Origin: an uncultured Eubacteriales bacterium
GTDB taxonomy: Bacteria > Bacillota > Clostridia > Christensenellales > CAG-917
DNA length: 24,660 bases
Assembly: GCA_900550855.1 (NCBI GenBank)
Contig: URTQ01000006.1
Coordinates: forward strand, 1 to 24,660
Direction of reading: 5' to 3'
The notes beneath the pieces are model-generated. The model made no database searches. It was given only the letters and a program-made list of their open reading frames with translations, and was not told the DNA's origin. Both the position numbers and the translations under genes were made by a program. Below are positions 7,100 to 14,844 of the stretch, piece by piece (position 1 is the stretch's first letter; each line of letters starts with the position of its first letter).

Positions 7100-8119
7100 T
7101 TATTCGACGTCGAATTTGTATTCCGTCACCGCGCTGTAAGTCTTGCCATTTTCGAGTTTTACGCTTTCAAAGGTAGGCACGTTCTGCGCGTTTGGATAGC
7201 CTTGCGTTTCCATACAGAAAGCGGATTGATAGCCGTAAACGCGCTTGCCTTGCAAGCCTTCGAGGAAGTTGCCCGTGTAGAATTGCATACAGGGTCTGTC
7301 GGTGTAAACGCTCATTTTTATGCCGCTCTTTTCGCCCTTTGCGGTTGCGACCTTTCTGAATCCCTCGCCGTTAAGAACGTAGTTGAAGTCGTACCCTCTT
7401 GCGATTTTGAGCATATGCTCGTCCGCCTTGATGTCCTTGCCGATTGCCTTTGGCGTTTTGAAATCGAACGCCGTGCCGACGATATTTCTCTTTTCGCCGT
7501 GAGGTATGAGTTCGTCGTCAACGGTCGTGAGGTAGTCGGAATTGATAGTAACTTCGTGTCCGAGCACGGTTTTGAAATCGCCGTCAAGGTTGAAATATGC
7601 GTGATTCGTGAGCGAGCAAAGCGTGTCGCCGTCCGCGCTCGCCTCGTACTTTAAACAAAGCGCGTTGTCGTCCGAAAGCGAGTACGTCACCGAAACGGAC
7701 AAGTTTGCGGGATATCCTTCTTCGCCGTCTACGGACACTCTTGACATCTTCACACCCGTGCCGTCGATAATCTCGGCGTTCCAAATTCTCGAATCGAATC
7801 CGACCTTGCCGCCGTGTAAGTGGTTGTTGCCGTCGTTTTTGTAGAGGTTATATTCCTTGCCGTCGAGATTGAATTTTGCGCCGCCGATACGGTTGCACAC
7901 TCTGCCTATAACGGCGTTGAAATAGGGATTGTCGCCCAAAAATCCGTCGGGCGTATCGAAACCTGCAACGACGTCTACGAGGTTGCCGTTTTTGTCCTTT
8001 ACGCACAAATTCGCAATGCGCGCGCCGTATGTGATAACGACTGCGTACGCGCCGTTCGCATTTTCGATTTTGTAACTTTCAATGCCTTTTTCACTCTTTG
8101 CGAGATACGTTATTTTCAT
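7100..8119 (-). CDS. galM: Aldose 1-epimerase (mutarotase)
   Basis: The 339 residues match the GalM family in length and motifs. NNHLHGG (98-104) contains the first active-site histidine. NHAYFNL about 70 residues later contains the second. METQGYPNA near residue 300 contains the catalytic glutamate. The enzyme interconverts alpha and beta anomers of galactose or glucose in the cytoplasm, feeding sugar catabolism. AAGGACG precedes the ATG at good distance. It lies between a YjbR-like gene (37 bases upstream) and the acetyltransferase gene; no other Leloir-pathway gene is present in the window. Confidence 0.93.
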   Translation of the reverse strand: MKITYLAKSEKGIESYKIENANGAYAVVITYGARIANLCVKDKNGNLVDVVAGFDTPDGFLGDNPYFNAVIGRVCNRIGGAKFNLDGKEYNLYKNDGNNHLHGGKVGFDSRIWNAEIIDGTGVKMSRVSVDGEEGYPANLSVSVTYSLSDDNALCLKYEASADGDTLCSLTNHAYFNLDGDFKTVLGHEVTINSDYLTTVDDELIPHGEKRNIVGTAFDFKTPKAIGKDIKADEHMLKIARGYDFNYVLNGEGFRKVATAKGEKSGIKMSVYTDRPCMQFYTGNFLEGLQGKRVYGYQSAFCMETQGYPNAQNVPTFESVKLENGKTYSAVTEYKFDVE

Positions 8120-8156
8120 ATTTTCGTCCTTATTTATTCGTCGGGGAACGCCCGAA

Positions 8157-8528
8157 TTATTTGCTTGTTTTTTTAATTTTCGGCATAGTCAAAGTGTAAC
8201 TCATATCGAGCAACGCCTTGATTTCGTCCTCGTCCGCCTCGTCGAGCGCAACGCTTATCCAGTTTGACTTGTTCATATGGTACGCGTGATAGATTCCGTC
8301 GTCGCGGCAAAACGAAGATATGAGCGACGGCACGCATTTGAGGTTTACGACGTCAGCGATTACGTCCTCTTTTCCGAGTCTGCGTTTTGAAATATCCATA
8401 ACGAGCGCAAACCACTTTTTGCCGACGGGGTGACGGAATACGGCGAAATTCGGATTCGTTTGCCACGGATAATCCGCTTCTATTCCGTATGTGTCGAAAA
8501 CGTGTTTTTCAAACTCTTTTCTCGTCAT
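8157..8528 (-). CDS. YjbR/MmcQ family protein
   Basis: This 123-residue protein begins TRKEFEKHVFDTYGIEADYPW. It contains NFAVFRHPVGKKWFALVMDI, a segment on loss of plasmid genes-type MmcQ/YjbR proteins (CyaY-like fold, DNA-binding proposed). The end, SNWISVALDEADEDEIKALLDMSYTLT, also fits the family. A function has not been settled. The ribosome site is weak (GACTGTT before ATG). The gene begins 24 bases after the lipoprotein gene, so it is likely cotranscribed with it. Confidence 0.8.
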   Translation of the reverse strand: MTRKEFEKHVFDTYGIEADYPWQTNPNFAVFRHPVGKKWFALVMDISKRRLGKEDVIADVVNLKCVPSLISSFCRDDGIYHAYHMNKSNWISVALDEADEDEIKALLDMSYTLTMPKIKKTSK

Positions 8529-8552
8529 AACAGTCTGTTTTGCAACTCTTTT

Positions 8553-9641
8553 TTATCTTTGCACTTCCACCAAAACGTCGTTTTCCACGTCAAGACCTTC
8601 GAGAGTGGATTCAAACAACTTGCCTTTGAGCGCGCGGGTTTTCTCGTTGTCGAGAGAAGCGGTCGGGAAATACTTTCCGTCCTCGCACTTGACCGTCGCA
8701 AAGAAGGAATCGAACGTCCAGTACAGCGTTTGCATATGGATGTCGCCCATAATGCCGTATTCCTCTTGCAAGCCCTTGAGGATTGTCCAAACGCCCGTAT
8801 CGTAGAGTTTTTTCTTGCACGCTTCTCTGCGCTCGGGTTCTTTTTCGAGGAACTGGTCGTACGCCATCGGCATACCGCAGTACACGTCCATAACGATATT
8901 TTCGGTGTCGGAAAGGTATTGCATAGCGTCCGCAATGACTTCGGTGCTCGACCTTCCGTTTATTTTCTCGCCGAGGTTTTCGATAGCCTCGCCCTTAATG
9001 CCGCCCAAAAGAGCCATAGTTATGTCGCCGAGATAGGGGTCGGCATACGTCATACGCTTGGGCAGACAGTTTTTGCCGACTATGCCCTGCTCTGCCATTT
9101 TGGCAAGCAAGTACGCCGTCGCCGTCGAGGAATGTGCGCCGTAACTGTGCGAAATGAAAGTTATATCGCCCGTATAGTCTTTGAAGCAAGCGGCGTATTC
9201 CCTTGCAAAGCGGCAAGCCACCGAGTGCGAATCGTCGAAGCCCATCCATATATAGTTGAAAAGAGCGGGCAACGATTGCGCGTGGTGCGAATAGTCGAGC
9301 GTACACATATTGTAGCCTGCGTCAAGCACTTTTTGCGTAAATTCGGGGTTTTCGCAAATCTCGCCGTCTTCAAAAGTTTCGGTCATCCAGCCGTGGAAGA
9401 AAGCAACCGTCGGCTTTGACGGGTCGAAATAATCGGTCGATATGTCTTGCGAATATCTTGCGTGCGAGCCGTCCGTCGCAAAGAAGTACAAGCCGATGTC
9501 GCTTGACGTATCCACGGACAAATCCGTTTCCATTTTCACGCCGCCGTCTTTGTCGTTGCCGTTGTCGTTGCACGCGCAAAGCGCAAAACAAAGCGACAAC
9601 GCGCAAAGCACAGCCACTATACAAATCACTGTTTTTCTCAT
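8553..9641 (-). CDS. Lipase-like alpha/beta-hydrolase lipoprotein
   Basis: The 362 residues start with a lipoprotein signal: basic N-terminus, hydrophobic core, lipobox L21-C-A-C24, then a charged linker. The mature part has a lipase fold outline. FFHGW (81-85) fits the oxyanion strand, and SHSYG (164-168) fits the nucleophile elbow with S166, where the usual first Gly is replaced by Ser. A likely catalytic Asp lies in ADPYLGD. The layout resembles extracellular triacylglycerol/phospholipase A1-type lipases; activity on a given lipid is inference. It should be anchored on the outer face of the membrane. Its ATG overlaps the stop of the rRNA methyltransferase gene in an ATGA, with AGGAA as ribosome site, so the two are translationally coupled. 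Confidence 0.75.
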   Translation of the reverse strand: MRKTVICIVAVLCALSLCFALCACNDNGNDKDGGVKMETDLSVDTSSDIGLYFFATDGSHARYSQDISTDYFDPSKPTVAFFHGWMTETFEDGEICENPEFTQKVLDAGYNMCTLDYSHHAQSLPALFNYIWMGFDDSHSVACRFAREYAACFKDYTGDITFISHSYGAHSSTATAYLLAKMAEQGIVGKNCLPKRMTYADPYLGDITMALLGGIKGEAIENLGEKINGRSSTEVIADAMQYLSDTENIVMDVYCGMPMAYDQFLEKEPERREACKKKLYDTGVWTILKGLQEEYGIMGDIHMQTLYWTFDSFFATVKCEDGKYFPTASLDNEKTRALKGKLFESTLEGLDVENDVLVEVQR

Positions 9642-11104
9642 AAATTCCTCTTATTTTTTACAACCACGCCGTTGCGTTGCATCACGCACATAACTTCCAC
9701 GTTGCTCGTTTGCGGGAACATATCGAAGGGCGTAACCCTTTCGACGTCGTAACTTTGCGAGAGAATCTTCAAATCCCTTGCAAGCGTTTGCGGATTGCAA
9801 CTAACGTAGACGATTTTTTCGATTTCCGCTTCTATCGCGCAATCGAGCACGCTCTTGTCGCAACCTTTTCTCGGCGGGTCGAGAACGAGCGCAACGGGTT
9901 TTCTTGCCGTCTTTTTTTCGCTTTCGCCGAGATAAAACGGCGAAGATTTGATTTCGTCGGGCAAATCCTCGTCTTGCGACTTCGTTTGCTCGCTTCCCTT
10001 CTCTATCGATTTGACGTATTCCAGAACGTCGCCGCACACGCACTTCACTCGCTTGTCAAGACCGAGCGATTTCATAAGCGCGTTTGCGTTGTCCACCGCG
10101 CTCGGCTCGATTTCGACGGACGTTATGTTCGCCTCTTTAAGCCTCGTTGCGATTTGCGCGGTCAAAAGTCCCACGCCCGAATAGAATTCCAAAATATCAC
10201 CGTCGAAATTTGCAAGTTCTTTGCACACTTCGTCGTATATCGCGTCGCGCACGTCGTTGTTTACCTGCAAAAACGACATCGGCGAAACTACGGCGTCGAA
10301 CGTGCCGAGATTCTGTTTTTTCTCTTTTCCGTACACGAGTTTGACGGATTTTCCGAAAATGACGTTGGTGTTCTTTCTGTTTTCGCTGATATAAACGCAA
10401 ACGCCCGAAAATTCTTTTTCGAGATTCTGACAAAGTTCGGCAAGTTTCGGTACTCTGTCCGAATTTACGACGAGAGTCACCGACAGCGTATCGAGATTTC
10501 TCGCAACGACGTGGCGCAATATGCCTTGTCCGCTCGTTTCGTCGTAAACGCTTATATGATTGAAATTTGCCCAGTCTGTGACGATTTGAATGAGTTTTGC
10601 CGCCCATTCGCCGTGCAAAGCGCACCACTTCATAGGCACGACCGAGTGCGTGCGTTTTTCGTAAAAGCCGAGAGTCACTCTGCCCGTCTTTCGCTTGTAG
10701 CCGAACGGAAGTGCGATTTTGTTGCGATATTCCCAGTCGTTTAGGCGCACCACGTCCGCAACTTCCACGTCCAGACCGCCCGTCTTTTTGAGCGCGTTTT
10801 CGACGTTCGCTTTTTTGATTTTGAGTTGACACTCGCGCGTGACGTGTTGCAAATCGCAACCGCCGCAAGTGCCGAAATAAGTACATTTGGGTTTAATGCG
10901 GTCGGCGGACGGCTTTTCCACTTCGATGAGGTCGGCAAAAGCGTAGTCCTTTTTTGCATAGCGAACTCGGGCGCGAATAATCTCGCCCTTTACGGCAAAC
11001 GGCACGAAAACGGCGTACGAGCCGATTTTGACGATACCCTCGCCCTCGCTTGCAAAGTCGCAAACTTCGCCTTCTATTACGTCCCCGACAGCAACCGTCA
11101 GCAC
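9638..11104 (-). CDS. rlmD: 23S rRNA (uracil-C5)-methyltransferase, RlmD/RumA type
   Basis: The 488 residues begin with an N-terminal TRAM domain (about 1-58). A 4Fe-4S cysteine set follows (C74, C80, C83 in CTYFGTCGGCDLQH, plus a later Cys in MKWCALHG). The SAM-binding motif is LEFYSGVGLLTAQIA, and the catalytic motifs are LDPPRKGCD and VYVSCNPQTLARD with the nucleophilic Cys. This is the TrmA/RlmC/RlmD family of uracil-5 methyltransferases. In Firmicutes such enzymes often modify two 23S rRNA sites (RlmCD), so the exact target is uncertain. It starts at GTG 11104 behind AAGGGGGAAA, overlapping the upstream esterase gene by 7 bases. An insertion of about 35 charged residues (KGSEQTKSQDEDLPDE...) lies before the DPP motif. 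Confidence 0.92.
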   Translation of the reverse strand: MLTVAVGDVIEGEVCDFASEGEGIVKIGSYAVFVPFAVKGEIIRARVRYAKKDYAFADLIEVEKPSADRIKPKCTYFGTCGGCDLQHVTRECQLKIKKANVENALKKTGGLDVEVADVVRLNDWEYRNKIALPFGYKRKTGRVTLGFYEKRTHSVVPMKWCALHGEWAAKLIQIVTDWANFNHISVYDETSGQGILRHVVARNLDTLSVTLVVNSDRVPKLAELCQNLEKEFSGVCVYISENRKNTNVIFGKSVKLVYGKEKKQNLGTFDAVVSPMSFLQVNNDVRDAIYDEVCKELANFDGDILEFYSGVGLLTAQIATRLKEANITSVEIEPSAVDNANALMKSLGLDKRVKCVCGDVLEYVKSIEKGSEQTKSQDEDLPDEIKSSPFYLGESEKKTARKPVALVLDPPRKGCDKSVLDCAIEAEIEKIVYVSCNPQTLARDLKILSQSYDVERVTPFDMFPQTSNVEVMCVMQRNGVVVKNKRNL

Positions 11105-12318
11105 TCGATTTCCCCCTTCAACGCTTTTTTGTACTGCGTCATAAACGTTTCCACTCTCTTAAATCCTTTGCTCATATCAACGCCCAAATCCTTTTCGAGC
11201 CTGAAATACCAGTTGTAGAGCGCAAGTGCGTCCTTTCTTGCAGGCGCAAACGGGAATCTGAGAACGTAGCAGTGGTCGGAACGGAAAAAGTTTTTGCCAA
11301 CCGTGTACTCGTTTTTAACGCCCGCTTCGGTGAGCGCGTCGCTCATACGCTTTGCTTCGCCGAGGCACAAAAAGTCAGTCATACCGCCGCTGTTGTAGCA
11401 AGGCGGAAGATTCGAATTGAGATAATTGTACGGGTCGGATTGTTTGTAGAATTGCCAGTTTCTGAACGCTTTTCTGCTCTTTTGACCCGAAACGTATCTG
11501 ACGATAAGCGTGTTTGTGAGCGGAATGCGGTACATAACCTCAAAACTGAACGCGCCGCTGACGCAAATAAGACCTGCGGGTTTCGTTTGGGTGGTCGGGA
11601 TTCCGAGCGCGTTTGCGTATTCAGGGTCAGTTGCGACAATTCCGAGGCACATCGAAAGATGTCCGCCCGACGAGTCGCCCGTGACGGCGATATTGTCCTT
11701 GTCGATTCCGAATCGGTCTGCGTTGTCGCAAAGGAAATTGTATGCGTCGACGCAATCTTCGAGGTCTTTTGGGAAGAAAACTTCGGGGCAAAGTCTATGG
11801 TCGATAACCGCCACGACCGCGCCCATAGCCGCAAAACATCTCGCATAACCGTCGCGGCGCAAGCGGTTGTGAATCATCCAGCCGCCCCCGGGAATATCCA
11901 TAACGCAGGGTGCCTTTTCGGCAATCGGGCGAGAGGGATAGTAGACGTCCATAACGAGTTGTTTGCCGTCTACGGTTTTGTATACTACATCTTTTTCGAT
12001 TTTGATTTCGTCGTTGAAAGGCGTTTTGCCGTTAGGCACTGCCCTGTCTTCTTCAAAGAAATCGAAGATGTCCGCCATAATGGGACGACGAAGCATTCCG
12101 AAGTCTTTTCTGAACGATTTTTCAAGCCGTTTACTCTCTTTTTTGAGTGCTTTTTTGTCGGCTTTATATTGCGCTTTCAAGGTTTTTCTGCCCGAGCGCA
12201 TATCTTGAATGCTTGCGTTCTCGTTTTCCAAGAGCGCAACCATATCGTGAGCGAACTGTCTTTTGAGTTGCTTCTTATCGGTACGGTAATTCGCTGCAAA
12301 ATACTCGTATTGTTTCAT
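11098..12318 (-). CDS. Alpha/beta-hydrolase (hormone-sensitive-lipase-like esterase) with basic N-terminal extension
   Basis: The 406 residues fall into two parts. Residues 1 to about 78 are highly charged and probably helical (many Lys, Arg, Glu and Gln). From about 105 on there is an esterase domain with PGGGW (143-147) as oxyanion motif and GDSSGG (214-219) as nucleophile elbow (S216). A SDHCY segment near 355 probably supplies the catalytic His. The pattern is that of the HSL/carboxylesterase group. No signal peptide is seen, so it is cytoplasmic. AAGGG precedes the ATG. It heads a tight cluster in which it overlaps rlmD by 7 bases and rlmD overlaps the lipoprotein gene by 4. The substrate is unknown. 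Confidence 0.8.
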   Translation of the reverse strand: MKQYEYFAANYRTDKKQLKRQFAHDMVALLENENASIQDMRSGRKTLKAQYKADKKALKKESKRLEKSFRKDFGMLRRPIMADIFDFFEEDRAVPNGKTPFNDEIKIEKDVVYKTVDGKQLVMDVYYPSRPIAEKAPCVMDIPGGGWMIHNRLRRDGYARCFAAMGAVVAVIDHRLCPEVFFPKDLEDCVDAYNFLCDNADRFGIDKDNIAVTGDSSGGHLSMCLGIVATDPEYANALGIPTTQTKPAGLICVSGAFSFEVMYRIPLTNTLIVRYVSGQKSRKAFRNWQFYKQSDPYNYLNSNLPPCYNSGGMTDFLCLGEAKRMSDALTEAGVKNEYTVGKNFFRSDHCYVLRFPFAPARKDALALYNWYFRLEKDLGVDMSKGFKRVETFMTQYKKALKGEIEC

Positions 12319-12338
12319 AAAAATCCCTTATCTTTTTT

Positions 12339-12372
12339 AGTTATCGTTGCGAGCGTGCTCGCAACGATAACT
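12339..12372. repeat. Perfect 16-base inverted repeat
   Basis: AGTTATCGTTGCGAGC (12339-12354), GT, GCTCGCAACGATAACT (12357-12372) is a perfect inverted repeat, 21 bases before the esterase start and after the pyrophosphate phosphofructokinase stop. On the gene-sense (minus) RNA it is flanked by A-rich sequence and has no U-tract. On the plus strand it is followed by TTTTAGTTGTTTTTTT, so as a terminator it would act only on antisense transcripts. Confidence 0.85.
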
Positions 12373-12395
12373 TTTAGTTGTTTTTTTGTTGGTTT

Positions 12396-12425
12396 CCCGA
12401 CGCAACTTTGTTAAGTTGTTTCGGG
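12396..12425. repeat. Interrupted hairpin after the pyrophosphate phosphofructokinase gene
   Basis: CCCGA (12396-12400) pairs with TCGGG (12421-12425), and CAACTT (12403-12408) pairs with AAGTTG (12413-12418), with a two-by-two internal loop and a TGTT end loop. It begins directly after the stop codon at 12428 on the minus strand. No U-run follows in the sense direction. Confidence 0.55.
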
Positions 12426-12427
12426 TG

Positions 12428-13681
12428 TTATTTATTTGCGTACACTTTCTTCAAGCGAGCAAATCTCGGAAGACCGTTTTCGAGCGGTGCTTTCGCGTCG
12501 CCTTGAATGAGCGGAAGCGCATATTTGACAAACTCGTCGCTGACGTACGTTCCGTCGTTGATTATCCACTCCGACGGCACTTTCTTTTCGGTGTTTGCGG
12601 CAAGTTCGAGAGGCATAAGCACGTTGGTGCAAACGTAGTTGCCGTCTTTGTCGGTATCTCTCTTGAAGATGACCATCTTGTCCGTTTCGCCCTCGCACGC
12701 GCTCTTGACTGCGAATGCGCCTGCGTTGAACGCCTCTTCCACGTCGTTTTCGGAAGCGAGGTGTGCGCCGCAACGTTGCATAAGGCTGAGTTCGATTCCT
12801 CTCGTCTTATAACCCGTCTTTTCCTTGATTACGTTTGCGAGAATGGAAGCAACGCCGCCAAGTTGCGCGTGACCGAAACTATCTCTTGCCGCCGCCGCGC
12901 CTACGCTTTCGCAAATGAGAGTGCCGTTCTTGTCGTGAATACCCTCGGAAACGACCGCAATGCACTTGTTGCCGTTCTTTGCGCAAACGGCTTTGACGTC
13001 TTCGACGAATTTGTCCACGTCAAAGTCGGTTTCGGGCAAATAAATGAGGTCTGCGCCAAGACCGTTTACGCCTGCAAGAGCCGCGCTTGCGGTGAGCCAG
13101 CCTGCGTGTCTGCCCATAGCCTCGATGATGCAAACCATCGGCGTATCGTACACTTTTGCGTCGAGGTTGACTTCCATAATAGTGGTTGCGATATACTTTG
13201 CCGCGCTTGCGTAGCCGGGGCAATGGTCCGTGCCGTAGAGGTCGTTATCGATGGTTTTGGGCACGCCGATGACGTTGCACTCGTAGCCGACGGATTGCAA
13301 GTACTTGCTGATTTTGTTGCAAGTGTCCATACTGTCGTTGCCGCCGTTGTAGAAGAAGTAGCGCACATTGTACTTTTTGAACACTTCGAGAATACGCTTG
13401 TAATCGGTGTCGTCGACGGAAGCGTCTTTGAGTTTGTAGCGCACCGAGCCGAGAGCGGACGACGGCGTGTATTTGAGCAATTCGATTTCCTTGGGATCTT
13501 CCTTGGACATATCGAAGAACTTTTCGTTGAGAAGACCGACAATACCGTGTTCGAGGCCGTAAACCGCCGTGATATTGCCTTGCTTCAAAGCCTCGGTGAA
13601 AACGCCTGCCGCGCTGCTGTTGATGACGGAAGTCGGACCGCCGCTTTGACCGAACATACAAGCACCTTTCAAATTTTTCAT
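12428..13681 (-). CDS. pfp: 6-phosphofructokinase, pyrophosphate-dependent type
   Basis: The 417 residues belong to the phosphofructokinase family. The phosphoryl-donor site reads GGNDS (113-117) and PKTIDND (141-147). In this family Asp at the fourth position of GGxDS and Lys in PKTIDND mark enzymes that use pyrophosphate, where ATP enzymes have GGDGS and PGTIDND. MGRHAGWLT further on is the fructose-6-phosphate region. It would catalyse reversible phosphorylation of fructose 6-phosphate in the cytoplasm, saving ATP. AAGGAG precedes the ATG ideally. It follows pfkA on the same strand with a 94-base gap. Asn at 115, where Asp is usual, is a small departure; donor choice is inferred from motifs. 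Confidence 0.88.
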   Translation of the reverse strand: MKNLKGACMFGQSGGPTSVINSSAAGVFTEALKQGNITAVYGLEHGIVGLLNEKFFDMSKEDPKEIELLKYTPSSALGSVRYKLKDASVDDTDYKRILEVFKKYNVRYFFYNGGNDSMDTCNKISKYLQSVGYECNVIGVPKTIDNDLYGTDHCPGYASAAKYIATTIMEVNLDAKVYDTPMVCIIEAMGRHAGWLTASAALAGVNGLGADLIYLPETDFDVDKFVEDVKAVCAKNGNKCIAVVSEGIHDKNGTLICESVGAAAARDSFGHAQLGGVASILANVIKEKTGYKTRGIELSLMQRCGAHLASENDVEEAFNAGAFAVKSACEGETDKMVIFKRDTDKDGNYVCTNVLMPLELAANTEKKVPSEWIINDGTYVSDEFVKYALPLIQGDAKAPLENGLPRFARLKKVYANK

Positions 13682-13748
13682 TTTTTCTCCTTATTTCCGC
13701 AATTAAGCGGTGAATGGTATATGATTTTTGTTTATTTTCTTGTGTTAC

Positions 13749-13773
13749 GCGACGTTTAACGTCGCTGTTTTTT
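13749..13773. repeat. Hairpin between pfkA and the pyrophosphate phosphofructokinase gene
   Basis: GCGACGTT (13749-13756), T, AACGTCGC (13758-13765) form a perfect 8-base inverted repeat 10 bases after the pfkA stop. TGTTTTTT follows on the plus strand, so the terminator-like polarity faces away from the genes. On the sense RNA the hairpin is preceded by A6 and followed by GTAACACAAG. It may stabilise or separate the two kinase messages. Confidence 0.65.
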
Positions 13774-13775
13774 CG

Positions 13776-14762
13776 TTATCTCGAAATGATTTGCGCGATT
13801 TCGTAGAGTTTTTCGTCAAATCCTTTCTTGCAAGCGAGTGCTTCGAGAACGGTGGTATCGAAGATTTCGCCGCCCTTTATGCCGATAACTCTGCCGCTTT
13901 GACCGCATTCGATGAGTTCCACCGCTCTGCACGCCATTTTTGCCGCGAGAACTCTGTCCTCGACCGTCGGATTGCCGCCTCTTTGCATCCATTTGAGAGC
14001 CATATGATTGACTCGTCTGCCCGTTGCCGCGCTTATCTTTTGGGTGAGTTCGTCGGTAAGTTCGGTTTTGCCTTCCGCAAGCACGATGATAGAGGAAGAT
14101 TTGCCTCTGTCGAATCCGTCCTTTATGGTCTTTGCAACCTCGTCAACGTCGGTTGGTACTTCGGGAACGATGACGTATTCCGCGCCGCCCGCAACCGCGC
14201 TGTTGAGAGCGATGTTTCCGCACTCTCTGCCCATAACTTCCAAAATCATAATTCTGTCGTGAGAAGTGATGGTGTCGCGAAGTTTCAAGATTGCGTCCAC
14301 AACCGTATTGCACGCCGTGTCGAAGCCTATCGTGGAATCGGTGTAACCCATATCGTTGTCAATCGTGCCGGGGATACCGATGACGTTGAGTCTCGTTTGC
14401 TCGTGCATAGCCTCAACGCCTCTGAACGAACCGTCGCCGCCGATGACGATAAGGTTTTCGATGCCTTTGTCAAGAAGGTTGTTCACCGCCTTTTGCATAA
14501 CTTCGGGGTCGATAAATTCGGGGCATCTGGACGAGCGCAAAATAGTGCCGCCTGCGTGAACGCAGTTGGACACGCTGGAATATTCCATTTTGAAGATTTC
14601 GTCGTTGACAAGACCTTTGTAGCCGTGTTTTACGCCGTACACCTCGAATCCGTGATTCAAGCCGTATCTTACGCAAGCGCGAACGCAAGCGTTCATACCG
14701 CTGGCGTCGCCGCCGCTCGTAAGCACTGCGAATTTCTTTGGTTTAGAATTTACTTTTGCCAT
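13776..14762 (-). CDS. pfkA: ATP-dependent 6-phosphofructokinase
   Basis: The 328 residues carry the ATP-type signatures GGDGS (108-112) and PGTIDND (131-137). TSGGDASGMN is at 15-24 and MGRECG later on. It phosphorylates fructose 6-phosphate to the 1,6-bisphosphate, the committed step of glycolysis. I set the start at ATG 14762, not the in-frame TTG 18 bases upstream, because AGAGGT lies at proper distance before the ATG. The usual partner pyk does not follow; the next gene is a second phosphofructokinase of the pyrophosphate type. It lies downstream of dnaE, as in Clostridia, but is separated from it by a hairpin array. Confidence 0.95.
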   Translation of the reverse strand: MAKVNSKPKKFAVLTSGGDASGMNACVRACVRYGLNHGFEVYGVKHGYKGLVNDEIFKMEYSSVSNCVHAGGTILRSSRCPEFIDPEVMQKAVNNLLDKGIENLIVIGGDGSFRGVEAMHEQTRLNVIGIPGTIDNDMGYTDSTIGFDTACNTVVDAILKLRDTITSHDRIMILEVMGRECGNIALNSAVAGGAEYVIVPEVPTDVDEVAKTIKDGFDRGKSSSIIVLAEGKTELTDELTQKISAATGRRVNHMALKWMQRGGNPTVEDRVLAAKMACRAVELIECGQSGRVIGIKGGEIFDTTVLEALACKKGFDEKLYEIAQIISR

Positions 14763-14797
14763 AAGATTACCTCTTTGCAATAAAAATATTTATTTGA

Positions 14798-14818
14798 GCG
14801 CGGGGTGAAACCCCACGC
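14798..14818 (-). promoter_or_regulatory. GC-rich hairpin in the pfkA leader
   Basis: On the minus strand GCGTGGGG, loop TTTCA, CCCCGCGC form a stem in which T14815 and G14801 make a wobble pair. On the plus strand the same positions are an A-C mismatch, so the structure is better in the gene-sense RNA. It ends 36 bases before the pfkA ATG. No U-tract follows in the sense direction (TCAAATAAAT). It may be a leader stem-loop of pfkA or the last, diverged member of the neighbouring hairpin array. Confidence 0.5.
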
Positions 14819-14844
14819 GCATTTTTTGTCTATTATTCCGCAAC

